A DNA stretch of 64,000 nucleotides. It comes from Frigoribacterium sp. PhB24 (lineage in GTDB: Bacteria > Actinomycetota > Actinomycetes > Actinomycetales > Microbacteriaceae). A program made the position numbers and the translations under genes. Under the pieces are notes generated by a model. That model was given only the letters and a program-made list of their open reading frames with translations, was not told the DNA's origin and did no database searches. The stretch is from NCBI RefSeq assembly GCF_003755185.1, contig NZ_RKIC01000012.1, positions 1 through 64,000 of the forward strand. The letters run 5' to 3'. Positions 1-8,363 of the stretch are shown here, in pieces (position 1 is the first letter of the stretch; every line of letters begins with the position of its first letter).

Positions 1-66
1 TGGGTCCGGCTTAGATTGCCCCAGACACCCCGAAACACCCGAAGTGGGTCCCGCTTAGATTGCCCT
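1..66. repeat. Pair of 22-bp direct repeats at window edge
   Basis: Two near-identical copies, 1-22 and 45-66, share TGGGTCC-S-GCTTAGATTGCCC with one or two differences, and a third partial copy (GTGGGTCCCAA) follows at 69-79. The second copy overlaps the last codons of the CHAT gene. Their period is 44 bp. Function unknown; they may be the edge of a longer array that lies outside the window. Confidence 0.6.
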
Positions 67-1113
67 GGTGGGTCCCAATAACGCTGCCATAGTCAGGAGA
101 TCATGATCAGGCAGCCCCATCATCTCGAGAGCTGTTTTGGCGAGATCGTGCGAAGCGCCGATGGACTGTCCGTCCGCGATGGACGCATAGAAGCGCGCCG
201 CGTAGTTGATCGCATCAGAATCTCCGATCGAATCGGAATGACCGATAGCAAAGGCCGCAATGCCTTCTGTGAGGCGACGGGCCTGTTCCGCGGTCTTGCA
301 CGCATTCAGGACGACGAGAAGGGGAGTTTCGTCGACAGCTTGTAGAGCACGGCCAAGTAGCCGGCCGGACATCGCGCGGCCGTCATTGTGGGCGTCGACA
401 TCCTCTTCGAAGACGATGACGTCCTCGTTGCCGTGGCCGGAGAAGTGGACGACGTGAGGGGTGCCCTGCGTGAGACCGTTCAAGAGGTCCTCACCCGTCG
501 CAGCCGGCCGGACGTCTAGCCGAACCTGATCGCGACCAGACGCGAACCGAACTGCATCCTGGATTTGCTTTTGCTCGCGTCCGACACGGAGGTCATCTCG
601 GCCTGACGAGGTGAGGACGAGGATGCGGAGGCGCTCTTTCTTCGGCTGTCGAAGTTCGGCTATCGCTCTCTCGTGCACGTCGAAGCGCATCGCCGTCTCG
701 TCGCGCAGACGGCCCGTCTCAGCTCTGGCTGCCGTCACTTGCTGAGCTCGTTGCCGTTCTAGGGCTGTGTCGGTCTGCTCACGCTTCCGCTCCGACGCCT
801 TCTGTTCCGACCTCTCGGCGGCTGACAGCTGCTTTTGTAAAGCCACTTCCTCAACCAGGTACTTGCTCGCCTTGGTCTGCCAAGCGGCGGCGTCCTTGCC
901 AGCGGCATTGGCGTCCTGCTCGTACCTGTCCGCGTCCCGCGATCGTGACTTTCGCGTCGAGTCGTTGCTCGTCTTGGATGCCGCAGCCCGAGCCTTCGTT
1001 GCATCGGCGCGCTTGGCGTTCTCCTTCGTTCGCGCCGCCGACGCCTTCTTCTCGGCATCGGCCTTTTGTGCGCGCTTCCGCTCGAGTTGAGACCGAATCG
1101 TCGAGCTGCTCAT
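55..1113 (-). CDS. Coiled-coil CHAT-domain (caspase-like) protein
   Basis: 352 aa. Residues 1-155 are highly charged and rich in Lys/Arg/Glu/Ala, as expected for a long coiled coil. Residues 160-350 match a CHAT peptidase domain: a beta strand RILVLTSS, then VVHFSGHG with the likely catalytic His227, then LVVLNACKT with the likely nucleophile Cys272. CHAT proteins are clan CD (caspase-like) proteases, and several act as effectors in anti-phage systems. No TPR or sensor domain is visible, so the coiled coil may mediate partner binding. The gene stands alone on the minus strand next to other toxin and nuclease genes. Protease activity is inferred from the His/Cys pair; the target is unknown. 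Confidence 0.8.
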   Translation of the reverse strand: MSSSTIRSQLERKRAQKADAEKKASAARTKENAKRADATKARAAASKTSNDSTRKSRSRDADRYEQDANAAGKDAAAWQTKASKYLVEEVALQKQLSAAERSEQKASERKREQTDTALERQRAQQVTAARAETGRLRDETAMRFDVHERAIAELRQPKKERLRILVLTSSGRDDLRVGREQKQIQDAVRFASGRDQVRLDVRPAATGEDLLNGLTQGTPHVVHFSGHGNEDVIVFEEDVDAHNDGRAMSGRLLGRALQAVDETPLLVVLNACKTAEQARRLTEGIAAFAIGHSDSIGDSDAINYAARFYASIADGQSIGASHDLAKTALEMMGLPDHDLLTMAALLGPTRAI

Positions 1114-1466
1114 GGGACGAGGTTAAGGGAACGGCCCGACTCTCGAACGCGAAAGCGTCCAAGAGGCCGCACGGCGCGGTGACCTCGGCGCGCCCCCTGC
1201 GTCCGCGCATGGGGTGCTCATGCTCGAGGATCCCCCACTGGGCCGCGGGGCGGCCCGCCACCGCCCAGGTCAACTCGTCAACCATCTGGCGCCGTGGGGA
1301 GGCTTGCCCGATCGCAGGCGCGGCCACGGCAAGTCCAGTGCGCTTACGGGGTTGAGGGAGCCCGCAGGGGAAATCGCAGCGACCCTCGGGGGAAATGCAG
1401 CTTCATTAGGGTGTCCAAGGCCCGACTCCGCGGCGATTCAGGGGTTGTGCAAACAACCCGCCACAG

Positions 1467-1492
1467 AAAACCCCTGGTCATCCAGGGGTTTT
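1467..1492. terminator. Rho-independent terminator-like hairpin
   Basis: An 11-bp perfect stem AAAACCCCTGG / CCAGGGGTTTT with a 4-nt loop, followed by CGCTTTT. A structurally similar hairpin with similar flanks sits at 17715-17741. No gene clearly ends into it here, so it may be left from a gene lost on island insertion. Confidence 0.65.
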
Positions 1493-1816
1493 CGCTTTTC
1501 CCCGAGGCCCGGTGGTGCGTATGTGGTGCAGCCTGCGAGGAGAGCCGCCTTGCGGAAGGCGTCCCGAAGCGTCAAGCGGGCGTGTTCCGTCGGAGTGCGG
1601 CGGTCCCGGCCCAGGCCTCGCGCGATCCGATGCGCGCGGATGGTGACGGGTTCCGGCGGCCCTACATCCGTCGCAGAGGACTCTGTGACGCTGGCGGGCT
1701 TTCCCGGGACGTACGGGTCTGAAGGGCAGCAGGCTCGAACAACGCGACTACCGGCGTTCGACCTCAGGCTGCTTCGCGGCATCTGAGCCCGGCCACTGCC
1801 GACGACAGGATGACCT

Positions 1817-1846
1817 GTACCCGATAGGCGGTCGTTCATCGGGGAC
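1817..1846. repeat. GTCYCGATAG-family hairpin, copy 1
   Basis: Stem GTACCCGAT / ATCGGGGAC (one mismatch) enclosing AGGCGGTCGTTC. It shares CCGATAG and CGRTCGTTCAYCGGGG with the copy at 6511-6544, and related hairpins lie at 3575, 6724 and 9432. Confidence 0.6.
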
Positions 1847-2071
1847 CCAATAGGAGACATGACTTCTCTCGGTCTCCTACCGTGCCAGTGCACTGGTGGA
1901 AGCCGGGTCGCTTTCACCCCGAGGTTTGCGACACGTCACAAGTCTTCCTTGACCCACTGCGTCAGGCAGTTTTCGTTCTAGCTTGCCGATGTTGCTGAAC
2001 GATCCCTATTCGAGGGCCCGGTGCCAGTAGGGTCGAGTTTTATTCAGGTTGCTCGTTGCCGAAGGCGGAGA

Positions 2072-3544
2072 ATGCAGCGCTTCTCGAACTACTTTAATCT
2101 CGGTCTCACGCAGGCCTCTCTCGACTTCGTGAACATTGATGTCGTCGAGGATTCGCCCGTCTACATCGATCCGCATGCAATTCGTACCCAGCAGGGAACC
2201 TGGATCGAGGCTTGCCAGGACTCGATTACGTCGTACTTCGATTCGCTTCTCGATGCCATCCGGAACGACGATGCAGCGTATCTACGAGACCTGATTGGCC
2301 CACTCACGGAGCCGAATGAGACGCATCTCGGCGAAAGCAAGGGGAAGTCCAGCGGCAGATCCCTTGGAAGCGAAAAGCGGGCTCAAGAGCTCATCTCAGC
2401 GCTTCGAAGGAGCCGCGCAATTCAGAGCGGGCAGCTCACCGACCTGGAAGAGAGCATTCTCTTCGTCGACGGTGTCGGCATAGATATCTTGAGCGACATT
2501 ACGACCTGCCTCATTCGGTCCCACCTGATCGACTACACGAAGAATCAATGCAGCTTCCACGGAGTGACCACAGAGCCGCAATTTGCGGAGCAGACGTGGG
2601 ACGCGAGGGCACGAGCTTGGATGCCCGGGATTGAGCACGACCTGCCACGCGGTCCTGACGGGAGCTTGTTACTCGTACCGAAATCCATCGTGCGTGTTCG
2701 GCCCGAGTTGGACAAAGACAAATTCTTCAAGGGGTACATTCGGCCGTTCTATGAGCAGGCTGAACTGAGCAGAGGCGTTGCATCCGACTTCGTTCGACTG
2801 ATCGCAGCCGGGACTAAGCGAGCCCGAATGAAGGTCAACTTGACCGACCTGGGAGATCACGTAGGTACGACCAAGGCCGCCATCGCGCGGCACGCCGAAG
2901 ATTTTCCCGAGGCGATCAAGAACTACAGGGCTGACAAGAGCACGCCGACCGTGCCGCTCGACAACGCGCAGCTCGCTGAGCGAGTGAACGATGTCCTGCC
3001 TGATTTTGGAGAACTGCTCGATACGGTCAATGCGATCGCCTCAGGAAGAGCTGGGGCGACGCCCTACCACCGTTCTGTTGCGGCCTTCTTGACGGCAGCC
3101 TTTTCTGCAAGTCTCGGTAACGAGCGGCTTGAGAGCGTGCAACACGGGGGCCTGAAGCGTGTCGACATCACCTACGACAATGTCGCCGGTGATGGTTTTT
3201 TCCGGTGGCTGTCACTCCACTATCCCTCGGCCATTGTGGTCGTCGAGTGCAAGAACTATGAGGACGACCCGGCGAACCCGGAACTGGATCAGATCGCTAT
3301 GCGATTTTCGCCTGATCGCGGTCGCTTTGGGCTGTTAGTGACACGGAGAATCGTTGACAGGCCGCGGATGGAAGCGAGGTGTCGCAGCGCGGCGACAGAT
3401 GGGCATGGCTATGTGATTGCCCTAGACGATGCCGATCTGCGGCGCATCGCCGCGGATATCCAGGAGGCACTCGCTCACGACACGAACCCACGCGAGTTTC
3501 CACTCCTACGTGAACGCTTTGGCAAGCTCATAGGTCAGGGCTGA
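2072..3544 (+). CDS. PD-(D/E)XK nuclease-like protein of unknown system
   Basis: 490 aa from ATG 2072, preceded by a purine-rich AAGGCGGAG. A GTG at 2021 would add 17 mostly basic residues and looks less likely. The C-terminal third carries a restriction-endonuclease-fold signature: RVDITYD with Asp365, then AIVVVECKN with Glu392 and Lys394, then LDQIAMRF and GLLVTRR (strand after the core). The N-terminal two thirds (for example LTQASLDFVNIDV and SPVYIDPH) match no domain I can name. The final strand motif resembles Mrr/DUF4365-like nucleases that cleave foreign DNA. It is alone on its strand and converges on the RES operon, within an island of toxin-like genes. Nuclease activity is inferred; I see no methylase partner. 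Confidence 0.75.
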   Translation: MQRFSNYFNLGLTQASLDFVNIDVVEDSPVYIDPHAIRTQQGTWIEACQDSITSYFDSLLDAIRNDDAAYLRDLIGPLTEPNETHLGESKGKSSGRSLGSEKRAQELISALRRSRAIQSGQLTDLEESILFVDGVGIDILSDITTCLIRSHLIDYTKNQCSFHGVTTEPQFAEQTWDARARAWMPGIEHDLPRGPDGSLLLVPKSIVRVRPELDKDKFFKGYIRPFYEQAELSRGVASDFVRLIAAGTKRARMKVNLTDLGDHVGTTKAAIARHAEDFPEAIKNYRADKSTPTVPLDNAQLAERVNDVLPDFGELLDTVNAIASGRAGATPYHRSVAAFLTAAFSASLGNERLESVQHGGLKRVDITYDNVAGDGFFRWLSLHYPSAIVVVECKNYEDDPANPELDQIAMRFSPDRGRFGLLVTRRIVDRPRMEARCRSAATDGHGYVIALDDADLRRIAADIQEALAHDTNPREFPLLRERFGKLIGQG

Positions 3545-3574
3545 ATCCGCGCGGGTGAGGTAGTGGCAGCTGAC

Positions 3575-3616
3575 GTGGGCGCCCGATAGTCGATAGGTGA
3601 TCGATCAGCGCCCCAC
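3575..3616. terminator. Bidirectional hairpin between convergent genes
   Basis: GTGGGCGC pairs with GCGCCCCAC (one bulge) around a loop containing CCGATAGTCGATAGG. It lies between the stops of the convergent genes at 3544 and 3652, so a bidirectional terminator is the simple reading. The loop carries the CCGATAG core of the island's hairpin family. Confidence 0.6.
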
Positions 3617-3651
3617 AGGACCTTGCCGAGGGCCAAAACGTCCATGAGCGC

Positions 3652-4272
3652 TCACGACAGCAGCGTACGGAACCTCACAAGGTCGCGGGCGGTGAACGGC
3701 GTGAGCCTGTCGTAGCGGCCAGACGTCGGCCCACTGAGGAGATAGCCGAGGACCTGCGTCGTGGATAGCCCGAGTGCGCGCAGCTCCTCCGCCGCGTTGC
3801 GTGCACGGGCTTTCGACCGTTCGTCGGTCCAGCCTTTGTAGCCAGAGTCGACCAGCTCGTCCAATGCGTCTTGCGTGGGGTCGTCGACGTCCGCGGTGAG
3901 GACTTCATCCGTCACCATGTTCCGCGCACCGGTGAACTGTGCCCATCCACCAAGCGGGTCGCTAGGGTCCTCCGCGACGACGGCGAAGCCGTTCTCGGGT
4001 ACTCGGACCTGTGCGAGTAGGTCATAGCTCGGCCGAATGATGGCCACGACGTCGTCAGCGGTGATCGCGGTCCGTGTTCTAAGTGTTCGATGCGGCCACG
4101 CACGAAGTTCGTCGGGAATCACCGTCATGTGATCGACGACAACGAGCCCGCGGGCGTGCGTCTTATCGCAGAGCTCGAGCGCGAGCTCAGCTGCGGTGGT
4201 GACACTCTCAGCACTCCACGGCACGTAGAGCACACGCGAACCAAGCAGTGCGGCAATTTCCTTACCAGTCAT
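3652..4272 (-). CDS. Unknown protein, second gene of RES operon
   Basis: 206 aa, not recognised. It is soluble by composition, with no signal peptide, membrane segment or Cys cluster. The middle carries an Asp-rich segment (LTADVDDPTQDALDEL) and the C-terminus GLSTTQVLGYLLSG looks helical. Its start overlaps the end of the upstream RES gene by 11 bp, so the two are translationally coupled and must be made together. In toxin-antitoxin logic it would be the antitoxin or an accessory factor, but gene order (toxin first) is reversed relative to Xre-RES pairs and it has no obvious helix-turn-helix. Confidence 0.7.
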   Translation of the reverse strand: MTGKEIAALLGSRVLYVPWSAESVTTAAELALELCDKTHARGLVVVDHMTVIPDELRAWPHRTLRTRTAITADDVVAIIRPSYDLLAQVRVPENGFAVVAEDPSDPLGGWAQFTGARNMVTDEVLTADVDDPTQDALDELVDSGYKGWTDERSKARARNAAEELRALGLSTTQVLGYLLSGPTSGRYDRLTPFTARDLVRFRTLLS

Positions 4273-5572
4273 CGTTTCCCGGGTTCATCAACCACGTCCT
4301 TCCGGTGAAAGTCCCTGCGTCGGAGGTGTCGATCCGGTGGCGCAGGCGGCGCAGTCGAATAGAGGTCGGGTCGAGTCGCAGTAGCTTTGGGGTCTCAGGC
4401 CCGTGTAGGTCCATGCCAGGGTGAGCCCGCTGGCGGACCTCTTCGCCGGATTTGTCCTCAATATCGTCGGCCGTGGCGAAGACGACGTAGTTCGACCTCC
4501 CCGTGTGCGAGCTTGGAAAAACGATGCCATCCACCTTGGGGGTGGCAGCTCGTCGAAAGAACTCCGCGACGATCTGTGTGGGGACGTATTCGACGTGTTG
4601 GCGGCCGTCTGGCCGAATGGGCCGGCTGACCACCTGCTGGAATTCGTCAAGGAACATCAGCAGCACACGGAGTTCGAGTTGTGTCTCGTCGAAGGGCGAC
4701 GGCAGCAGAGCTTTGGCGTGCAGCGACAGCATGCGAAGAGGCCGGCTGGGGTGAAAAGTTCCAACAACCGCGTGGTTGTCGGTCGTGTACGCAGCTACCT
4801 CGGTGAGGGCTGTTTCTTCGTCCTCAGCGCCGTAAAACATGGGGATTCCGGCGGGCGACATTCGGTTTGCGGACGCCTGAGGGGCGGGTGCAGGTCCGAG
4901 CGCGCGAGCATCTGCCGGGAGCTGGCGCCCCGGGTCGGCGTCGTGATACCAGTCCAGATCGTGAGGGAGCGTACGTGCACGGACGAAAGCGGAGGGCGTA
5001 GGCATGTGCTTGATTAGGCCGCTGTGGTCGGAGGCCAGTTGTCCTAGGCGATCTAAAAACTCGATGACCTCTCGGCCCGGTCCGGTCGAACCGGCGAACA
5101 CGAAGCGGCTTTCATGCTTGACGGTCTCCTCGAACCGGCTCCACGCGAAGCTGATCTCGTCCGTGCCCACGGGTGCATCGAGAGTACCGACTTCCGGATC
5201 GTCGATCGCGGCACTAAAGAGATCCGAAAGCCGATCAGAGTGCGTCGATTCGAAGGCTATGGACGCAAGCTCGGAGACAGCCCAGGCTGTGTCTGTGGTC
5301 AACACATAAGATCCGTTGAAATACGGCGCTTGATCCATGCGGGTGTATTCACGCCAGAACGCCTCCATGAACGACGTCAGAACGTCGTTCAGCGGCACTG
5401 CGAAGGGTGGCTCCTCGGGCTGTCGCGTTCGACCACAGATGCTGCACGCGTACTCAGAAGCCGGCACGACGGCTGCCCGCAGGGAGGGATCGGCGACATG
5501 CGACAGGCAAATGGTCCCGTCGACGTCGCTCCATCCGCGATCGTCGTCATCGTTGAAGTACCCGGGCGGCAT
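4262..5572 (-). CDS. HEPN/RES N-terminal plus RES-domain NAD+ phosphorylase-like toxin
   Basis: 436 aa. The C-terminal part (about 195-400) reads as a RES domain: SAFVRAR (Arg200), NRMSPAGIPMFYGA (Arg237, Tyr247), TALTEV (Glu258) and a late VDGIVFPSSHTGRSNYVVF strand with conserved Ser. RES toxins such as MbcT degrade NAD+ by phosphorolysis. The N-terminal half (1-190) resembles the HEPN/RES N-terminal domain found in long RES proteins, with a CSICG pair at Cys43/Cys46 and Cys22/His25 that could bind zinc. It is more than twice the length of the small RES toxin at 8360. It overlaps the 206-aa gene downstream by 11 bp and has no Xre-type partner. Confidence 0.8.
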   Translation of the reverse strand: MPPGYFNDDDDRGWSDVDGTICLSHVADPSLRAAVVPASEYACSICGRTRQPEEPPFAVPLNDVLTSFMEAFWREYTRMDQAPYFNGSYVLTTDTAWAVSELASIAFESTHSDRLSDLFSAAIDDPEVGTLDAPVGTDEISFAWSRFEETVKHESRFVFAGSTGPGREVIEFLDRLGQLASDHSGLIKHMPTPSAFVRARTLPHDLDWYHDADPGRQLPADARALGPAPAPQASANRMSPAGIPMFYGAEDEETALTEVAAYTTDNHAVVGTFHPSRPLRMLSLHAKALLPSPFDETQLELRVLLMFLDEFQQVVSRPIRPDGRQHVEYVPTQIVAEFFRRAATPKVDGIVFPSSHTGRSNYVVFATADDIEDKSGEEVRQRAHPGMDLHGPETPKLLRLDPTSIRLRRLRHRIDTSDAGTFTGRTWLMNPGNDDW

Positions 5573-5745
5573 GAAAGGACGGTATCGGAAGCTGAGCCCA
5601 TTGCGGCACCTTGCTTGACGAGTGCCCGGCTCACAGAAGTCTCAATAGCCGATCGCTATTCAGGCAAGCGGATGCGACCACAAAGGTCGGCGCTAGTTAG
5701 GTGGCAGATCCTCGTCGAAGGGCCACGAATGGCGACGGCGGCTCT

Positions 5746-6315
5746 CTACTCGGGCATTTCGGGGCCAGATGGGCCGAGGCCGGTACGTCGAATTAGTCGC
5801 CAGCCGCCGAATAGCCCACGGCGCTCTACGACAGACGGTTGGGGCTCGCGCTGACCAACGCCTTCCTGCCCTTGAAGGGTGGCCTTGAGCCGGTCGGTCT
5901 GCTTTCTTTGAACCGACGGTCCAAAGGCGAGTCCGAAGAGGAACGCGCCCACCCCAAGAACGGCAGCGACGGTGAAGATGGTGCCGTTGATCCAGTCCCA
6001 GACCCAAAACGACTGGTAGGCGCGGATACCGGACGAAATCGCTCCAACAGCTACGAGAGTTATTGCCGTCCAGCCCCAGACACCGAATCCAGGCGACATC
6101 TCAGCGACGACGACTCGGCGCACGAGGTGCTGGCGAGTGATCTGCAGCAAAATCGTGTGTTCCTGGTCCAAGTCCGTGTCGCGAAGTAGCGCGTCGATCC
6201 GCTCAAGTCGTTGCAGGACTGCGCGGTCGCGGAGCGGCAGGAAGGCCGTAATGACTAGTGCCGGGACACCTAAGAGGGCCGCTAAACCGGCGAAGTCAAA
6301 GCCGCTCAAGTCCAT
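5746..6315 (-). CDS. Small multi-spanning membrane protein, unknown
   Basis: 189 aa. Hydrophobic stretches at about 8-28, 80-100 and 106-128 predict three transmembrane helices, with a charged segment between the first and second and a basic, Gly/Pro-rich cytoplasmic tail. The arrangement (short helix, coiled segment, close helix pair) is like small effector membrane proteins that accompany defence genes, but no family is recognisable. It lies upstream of the RES operon on the same strand, with a 173-bp gap, so co-transcription is possible but not evident. Confidence 0.65.
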   Translation of the reverse strand: MDLSGFDFAGLAALLGVPALVITAFLPLRDRAVLQRLERIDALLRDTDLDQEHTILLQITRQHLVRRVVVAEMSPGFGVWGWTAITLVAVGAISSGIRAYQSFWVWDWINGTIFTVAAVLGVGAFLFGLAFGPSVQRKQTDRLKATLQGQEGVGQREPQPSVVERRGLFGGWRLIRRTGLGPSGPEMPE

Positions 6316-6510
6316 GTGTGCCCTCTGCCTTCCTCGCCCCTGATCGTAGAGGAAAGGCCTCCTGCAGCCGTTCTGCTCCGCACCCTACGCAGGCCACGTG
6401 TGGGAGCACGAATGCCAATTTGAAACGGCCGCATCAGCATCGCTCAAGGCTGTAAGCCGCTTTACCCCGGTGCCTTAAGCCATGGTCGGCCTCCCTCCTG
6501 AGAGCTCAGA

Positions 6511-6544
6511 GGCGTCCCGATAGACGATCGTTCACCGGGGCGCC
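6511..6544. terminator. GTCYCGATAG-family hairpin, copy 2
   Basis: Stem GGCGTCCCG / CGGGGCGCC (one G-T wobble) around ATAGACGATCGTTCAC, followed by TTTGTG. The internal sequence is close to that of the hairpin at 1817-1846. Terminator role is inferred. Confidence 0.6.
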
Positions 6545-6723
6545 TTTGTGGGTCCGTCTCAACCGGCTAAAGGCAAGTGGCGGTGTGGACCGCAGCGATA
6601 AGTGGCCGTGCTCCGACGCGTCATTCGTCGCCCCAGCACGTACTCCGATCGGCAATTGCTGCTCAGGAAGGGTGTGTCGAGCTGCTGCGAGTGTCGAACA
6701 ACCGTCCCCTCGTCGAGATGTGA

Positions 6724-6745
6724 TCCGGACCGACCTATCGAGACG
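6724..6745. repeat. GTCYCGATAG-family repeat, copy 3
   Basis: TCCGGACCGACCTATCGAGACG matches 9462-9483 with a single difference. It lies about 40 bp past the stop of the minus-strand gene 6783-7940, so it is at a gene end like the other copies. Pairing with GTCCCCTCG upstream at about 6703 is imperfect. Confidence 0.55.
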
Positions 6746-6782
6746 ACTGATTAGCGGCGCGAAGCGTGGGAGGGATTCGTTG

Positions 6783-7940
6783 TCAGGCGACCGCGGCGCG
6801 CTCTTCTTCGATGCCATCGACAAGGCTCTGAAGCGTTCTCGTCTTCAGTATCGGTTCAGCGTCGGCACGGTACCTGGCGTTGACGAGGTCCCGGAGTTCG
6901 AGGGCGCGTTGCAGCCGATCGGTCTCGACCTTTCCGCGCCACGCAGTCGGTGTCGCCAGAAGACGAGCCGCTTCGGCGGCCCTCGAGTGCAGGTAGTGGC
7001 TCCGGTAGTCCGTGACGGGGCCCATCAGCGAGTTTGCGCAGTGGTCGATTCGGCACAGCAGCTTCGTGCGGACGTCGCTGTGTCCAAGTAGAGCTCGAGC
7101 ACGTTTCATGCTCAGCGTCGCCGCGAGCCCCGGAATGTAAACGCCCTGCCAAACGCCGCCGCCCTTGATCTTGTTGCCGGCCTCATCAACTTTCGGTTTC
7201 TGCTTCTGGCGGCTGATGTCACCAGCGTGATCGACGTGCTCCATCTGGCCAATGCCCATCGAGTAAGCGTCGACATGGCCGAGGGCGAACGCGGTCTGTC
7301 CGACGTTGCCGGATCGTCCCAGTACGACCCGGAGGCCGGCCGCTCGGAACGTATCCGCGATCGAAAAGGTTGCGCGGATCTTCGGAATGCCGTCGTCCTC
7401 GCTGCCCAGGGGTGTGAAGCGCAGCTCAATTTCATCGAATCCAGCAGCGGCGTACTCGGCGGCTAGTTTCGTGGCGTCGGCGGCGTTGAACCGAGCCCGC
7501 AGCATGAGAACAGGTCGAACGCGAGTGTCGGTGCTGAGCTTGGTGGCTTCGGCAAGGGCGAGGTTCAGATGACTGGTCCGAGAGTCGCGTGCGAGGAAGT
7601 GAGGCGGAGTGACGATGGTCACCGCAGAGGGTGTCGCTTCAAGAACCGCGTCAACGAGCTGCTGGCGCCGATCCAGGCTGGCGGCGAGGAGGCTGAGATC
7701 GTAGGGCGTCCCGGTGTAGCCCGGGAGGCCCTTCAAGGTGTAGCCGTGGTGCTCGAGTCGCTCAGTGCGAGGGTCGTAGAGCACCTCCAAGCCGGCGTCA
7801 CGTGCTGCCTCTGCAGCGCCAAGCTGATTTGCCGCAGCTTTAGGGTGCAGCGTGATCGCGCTGAGCCCTTCGGGAGAGCGAGCGATGAAGTCTTCGACCT
7901 TTTTGTGGTCCTGGTGATCCAGTTGCAACTCGAGAGCCAT
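6783..7940 (-). CDS. Unknown protein, possible TIM-barrel enzyme, divergent from Xre-RES
   Basis: 385 aa from the ATG at 7940. The frame is open to 8045, but the extra 35 residues are Cys-rich and overlap the promoter of the divergent operon, so I reject them. Alternating strand/helix segments (AITLHPKAA, LEVLYDPRT, SAVTIVTPPHF, RPVLMLRARF, DEIELRFTPLGS, LRVVLGRSGNVG) suggest a TIM barrel. RIDHCANSL and ALGHVDAYSMGIG look like conserved active-site loops. I considered a tRNA-guanine transglycosylase-like (DpdA-like) fold because of the His/Cys/Asp-rich late motifs but cannot support it. Its head-to-head position 69 bp from the Xre gene suggests shared regulation. Confidence 0.6.
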   Translation of the reverse strand: MALELQLDHQDHKKVEDFIARSPEGLSAITLHPKAAANQLGAAEAARDAGLEVLYDPRTERLEHHGYTLKGLPGYTGTPYDLSLLAASLDRRQQLVDAVLEATPSAVTIVTPPHFLARDSRTSHLNLALAEATKLSTDTRVRPVLMLRARFNAADATKLAAEYAAAGFDEIELRFTPLGSEDDGIPKIRATFSIADTFRAAGLRVVLGRSGNVGQTAFALGHVDAYSMGIGQMEHVDHAGDISRQKQKPKVDEAGNKIKGGGVWQGVYIPGLAATLSMKRARALLGHSDVRTKLLCRIDHCANSLMGPVTDYRSHYLHSRAAEAARLLATPTAWRGKVETDRLQRALELRDLVNARYRADAEPILKTRTLQSLVDGIEEERAAVA

Positions 7941-8009
7941 CGTCGACGCACCTTCCTTGGTTTGGTGCCATACTAGCGACAGAATGACCGACAGAACTAG
8001 GACACGCTC
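7941..8009. promoter_or_regulatory. Divergent promoter region with CGACAGAA direct repeats
   Basis: 69 bp separate two head-to-head genes. It contains two direct repeats of CGACAGAA about 12 bp apart (7977-8001), flanked by ACTAG on both sides. Xre-type antitoxins usually repress their own promoter, so these are the best operator candidates. No confident -35/-10 pair could be assigned. Confidence 0.4.
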
Positions 8010-8363
8010 ATGAGCGCAACAGTGGATCGCGGCGCACTCGCGCACAAGGTGACCGACATCATCGACGGTCTAGGCCTTACCCAGGAGGAAGTCGGGACGA
8101 TCGTTGACGCGTCGGCACGCTCCGTCGCTCGATGGTCAGTCGGCGAGGTCGTGCCCCAGCGGCTCAACAAGCAACGGCTTCTCGAGCTGGCATACGTGGC
8201 ACAAGCGGTGACGGAGATTCTTCCCGCTGATGACGCAAATGTCTGGATGTTCACCCCGAACCGTCTCCTGCGCCACAACAGCCCGGCTGAAACAATTCAC
8301 TCCGGCGAGTACCGCGACGTCCTGAACCTCATTGAGGCGATCGCGGAAGGCGTCGTAATTTGA
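8010..8363 (+). CDS. Xre/MbcA/ParS-type antitoxin
   Basis: 117 aa. An N-terminal Xre-like helix-turn-helix is visible at about 20-50 (LGLTQEEVGTIVDASARSVA, then RWSVGEVVPQ), followed by a helical region and a C-terminal motif, FTPNRLLRHNSPAETIHSGEYRDVLNLIEAIAEG, typical of the MbcA/ParS toxin-binding domain. Its role would be to bind and block the RES toxin encoded next and to repress the operon. The stop codon overlaps the TTG start of the toxin gene (TTGA), as is usual for this pair. Confidence 0.9.
   Translation: MSATVDRGALAHKVTDIIDGLGLTQEEVGTIVDASARSVARWSVGEVVPQRLNKQRLLELAYVAQAVTEILPADDANVWMFTPNRLLRHNSPAETIHSGEYRDVLNLIEAIAEGVVI

Larger units (their letters stand above)
1114..2071. other. 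Gene-poor interval with two hairpins
   Basis: No convincing gene. Several ORFs are open on both strands but have atypical composition and no recognisable domain. The interval holds a terminator-like hairpin at 1467-1492 and a GTCYCGATAG-family hairpin at 1817-1846, and must contain the promoters of the two flanking divergent genes. Confidence 0.5.
6316..6782. other. Gene-free interval with two GTCYCGATAG-family repeats
   Basis: No gene on either strand. The interval contains the hairpin at 6511-6544 and a related half-element at 6724-6745 just beyond the stop of the gene at 6783. Nothing else recognisable. Confidence 0.5.

Noticed and set aside
1294-1917. Overlapping open frames on both strands in 1.2-1.9 kb
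   Set aside because: No domain, no RBS, and composition unlike neighbouring genes.
6783-8045. Longer start for the 385-aa unknown protein (start at 8045)
   Set aside because: The extra residues are Cys-rich, overlap the start of the antitoxin gene and would remove the divergent promoter.
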